Assembly (NCBI GenBank): GCA_017590115.1
Contig: JAGGNK010011225.1
Coordinates: forward strand, 2,729,387 to 2,793,386
Direction of reading: 5' to 3'
Length of the DNA stretch: 64,000 nucleotides
From: Montifringilla adamsi
Taxonomy: Eukaryota > Chordata > Aves > Passeriformes > Passeridae
Below the pieces are notes generated by a model, which had not been told where the DNA came from, made no database searches, and was given only the letters and a program-made list of their open reading frames with translations. Both the position numbers and the translations under genes were made by a program. Shown in pieces: positions 61,317 through 64,000 of this stretch. How positions within the stretch are numbered: the first letter of the stretch is position 1; each line of letters starts with the position of its first letter.

Positions 61317-63902
61317 TAGACGTTATCTGAAGAATGGCAATCTCTGCATAGCTTTGCCCTGGGCGTGGAAGTCCCAGGACCACTGCTGCTCAAAAGAGAG
61401 ATCACGTTTTTCTCGAATGGGATTGTAAAGTCCAGGTTGCATCCTATTGCTTGGTAGTTATATATTAATAAATTGTAGGTCCAAAGGGCTTGTGTTACCT
61501 TGTCTTGAAGTGAAACTTCTTTTCATTTCTCTTGTGTTTCTTCTGTGCTGAACTACAGAAACACTGATTATATTAGTCTGTGGTAGCTGCAACCATAACA
61601 GGTCAGTTTCCTTGTTTTTCCTTTTCCATCTTGAGAAACCTGGTGCTTTTACTGAGAACTATGCTGGAAGGTGATTTATGTGTTCTGCCTAGCTATTTCA
61701 TGACTATATGCATTTTTTTCTCATTTACATTTGAGATTAAATAGTTCAAGCCTCAGTAAAAGCCACTGTATGTTTGTGTATTAAAATCAGCTGCTTGTTT
61801 TCACTGTCTCTGTCTCAAGGACTGGATGGAAGCATTCATGTAACCATGAGTTAAACCTGGTCATAAATCTGAAGTGTTCCCACTTGTAACTTCTCCTGCA
61901 GTCTAGGAGCAGGTACAGGGTCTTAAGAGGTATCTCAGTAGTGAGCACAGTGAAAGATGTTTGTGGAGAGAAGATGGCTGTTGAACTAAATTTAGGTTGA
62001 ATTTATGTCACACTGAAGAATGGTATGCAACTTTTTTGTAGTATGTTGGGGTTATAGCATGGAAAGTACTCTTTCTTCCCATGCTTAAAACAGGCTTTTA
62101 AATCACTCACTTTCTTTGTGCATTATTTTAGTGGGGTAAAAATAAGGCTTTTATTACAAAGTGCATTTGTATTGTCCTCTATAACCATTGTTGCTCTGAC
62201 AGAGAAAGATGAATTCACATTCAATAGTATTAACAGGCTTCTAGGCAGCTTCTGAGTGCAGTTGCTGGAGCTTGTCAGAAAAAGCAGCTGCTCATGTTAG
62301 ATCTGAGGTAGAGCTAGATTTGTGGATTTCAGTCTGTGATTCATGGAGCTACATTCTACTACAGAGATGTTGCAGAAAGTTGGTTAGAAAATGCAAATCT
62401 GTGCAACATATCACTCCACAAATGTGAACTGCAGAGGGATTTGCTTCCACTGAAATAGTTTGAGATCTGTCATTTGGAAAATGTTGAAAACCAGGAATTT
62501 CAAGCAGTCACAATGAGAATATGTAAGTCACTATTGTGGAAAAGTTCATATGAGGTCACCTGAAATGTTGCTAGGTTAGAGAGACTGCAATGGGAATGTT
62601 TTCCCTTTTCCTTTCTCTGATCTCCCTGAAGGAAACAGACCTGCCCTGTCCTTTCTGTGCAAAAGAAAAGGAGGATTGTAGTATCTAAAACGCCCTGTCT
62701 GCATAATGCCAAAAAGAATATGCCTTGTTAGATGTTATATGGAGTTAAAGTGAACATCGCTGGTCAATGCGATGCTTTTGTTGGTGTGATGCCTGATTTA
62801 CTGACACACTGTGCACACTGCTCCCCTCTCACTCACAGCCTCAAGCAGTTTTATACAAGGTCTGTAACTGCAGAATTGTCTGAGAAGTACTTAAAAGTTT
62901 TTAAAAATATATTAAAAAGATAAAACTCACACTCTCATTAAGGTGTCTGACCTTATTTGTCTGTTCCTGTAGAAAACCTCAGGCAAGTTTATGTTATCGC
63001 CAGGGAACAGATGCCTTGTGTAGCATAATCTCAATTTACTTCCAGCTCCTTCACTATCTTCAAAACTCAGTCCTTTTTCACTTCTTCCCTGAAGTTTCAA
63101 GTGTCTACAGCTTCAGCTAATTTCAGTTTCATGATTATTTTATTACCATTGCTTTATTTCTTCTACCCTTTTTCACTGTGAGGTCTAGAATTTATGAAGT
63201 AAATCATAATTGCAACTAGTTCTGCCAGGCTCAGAACACATGCCTGCTTCTTTTCTTTCTACCCTCTTTAGTACTTTGTCAGATGCAATGTGTTGGAATT
63301 AGCTCCCACATTATAGAACAAGCATGATTATAAGGCTGTGTTGCCATGAATCTGGATGCATGCAAAACTCCCATGTCTCTCACCGCCTGCTTACAAATAA
63401 CAACTGTAGCTAAATGTAAAGGGATCTGAGGAGAAGATGAATCCCAATTTCTTTATTCTTCTTCAATAGACAAATTAATTAAGAGTTTGGTTCATGAAGA
63501 GTTAATGCTCTGAACTTATCATCACCTCAATGGGGAGGAGCGTAGGAGCCGCAAGTTAGTGACTGATGACTTTATGCCTCACTCAGTGTATATAGGATTA
63601 AAACTGAATGTTCAAGGAAATTGATGAAAAAGAAATTTCTCTATGTTAGTAAATAAGGCAGTACCTCTCCCTGCATGTCTGTAGAGAATGCTATTTGTTA
63701 CTGCACACAGGGAAGGAAAGGCAGTATCCTCATAACTGCTGATTTAACACTGCCTTGATGAGGTCTCACTGAAATGAGCATTTTCAAGGAAGTATAAAGA
63801 ACTTTTGCAAGTTGAGACATGTCACAGAGATTATTGGTCAAATGCAAATACTGATTACAAAGTATGGAGGGTTTGGACTGCCTATGAATACTTTTTTTTT
63901 TT

Positions 63903-63920
63903 TGGTTGGTTGGTTGGTTT
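63903..63920 (+). repeat. (GGTT)n short tandem repeat after a poly-T run
   Basis: About four ggtt units follow a run of 13 T (63891-63903). Confidence 0.85.
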
Positions 63921-64000
63921 GGATATTTTTGTTAATGTGATAAAGCTATTACTTTTTTCTTCTGCCAGGAGCTTACAGTGATAATCCAAATCTGTTTAGC

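Larger units (their letters stand above)
51503..64000. other. Non-coding, AT-rich; no gene seen to window end
   Basis: No exon, RNA gene or transposon was recognised and open frames are 109 codons or fewer. Contents worth noting are poly-T 53444-53458, the hairpin and direct-repeat cluster 56865-56902, the hairpin 59621-59648, the TG microsatellite 61294-61316, and a ggtt-repeat at 63903-63920. Confidence 0.6.

Noticed and set aside
1..64000. Search for tRNA B-box (ggttcgaatcc-like), rRNA, CRISPR-type regularly spaced repeats, LTRs with polypurine tract and primer-binding site, and retroviral gag/pol/env motifs
   Set aside because: None was found by eye. Short or very degenerate LTR pieces could have been missed without a database search.

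Overview
The window looks like nuclear DNA of a bird. The support is at least eight 3'-terminal fragments of CR1 LINEs (chicken repeat 1 type) in both orientations. They show the familiar avian ends: the phrase 'ttccaacc..aaccattctgtg', and terminal repeats of the attctgtg type on the sense strand or gaatcac/gaatcg on the antisense strand. No SINE of the Alu/B1 type, no recognisable LTR retroviral gene, no operon-like gene packing, no rRNA or tRNA gene and no CRISPR array was seen. Species cannot be told from this sequence alone.

Layout. 1-665: CR1 tail running in from the window edge. 666-22540: AT-rich non-coding sequence with three more CR1 (+) pieces (about 2335-2633, 7918-8096, 14021-14083) and one CR1 (-) piece (12574-13092), homopolymer runs and several small perfect hairpins. 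22550-24290: one strong CpG island with GC boxes and abutting EGR1/Zif268-type sites. It contains a small candidate first coding exon on the + strand (ATG 23396, GTAAGC donor at 23440). This is the only place in the window where a promoter is convincing. 24291-64000: AT-rich sequence with no convincing exon, best read as a long first intron of that gene if the exon model is right. It holds CR1 (-) at 27242-27512, a 150-bp inverted repeat pair (43218-43368 and 44908-45057), a second smaller GC-rich block at about 46940-47220 with a polypurine tract, a nested CR1-in-CR1 at 47388-48078 and CR1 (-) at 51238-51502.

Gene content is therefore very low: one probable promoter and 5' exon whose gene I do not recognise, and no complete protein-coding gene. 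The long open frames in and around the island (up to 512 codons) are stop-poor because of GC content. Those elsewhere (up to 160 codons) resemble nothing I know.

The most interesting material is structural: (i) the 150-bp inverted pair with a 39-bp stretch that is identical between copies; (ii) a set of short-loop, near-perfect inverted repeats that look like replication template-switch scars, two of them inside CR1 copies where the expected sequence can be compared; (iii) a CR1 inserted into another CR1 with what looks like a long target-site duplication, unusual for CR1. I found no sign of a novel multi-gene system.
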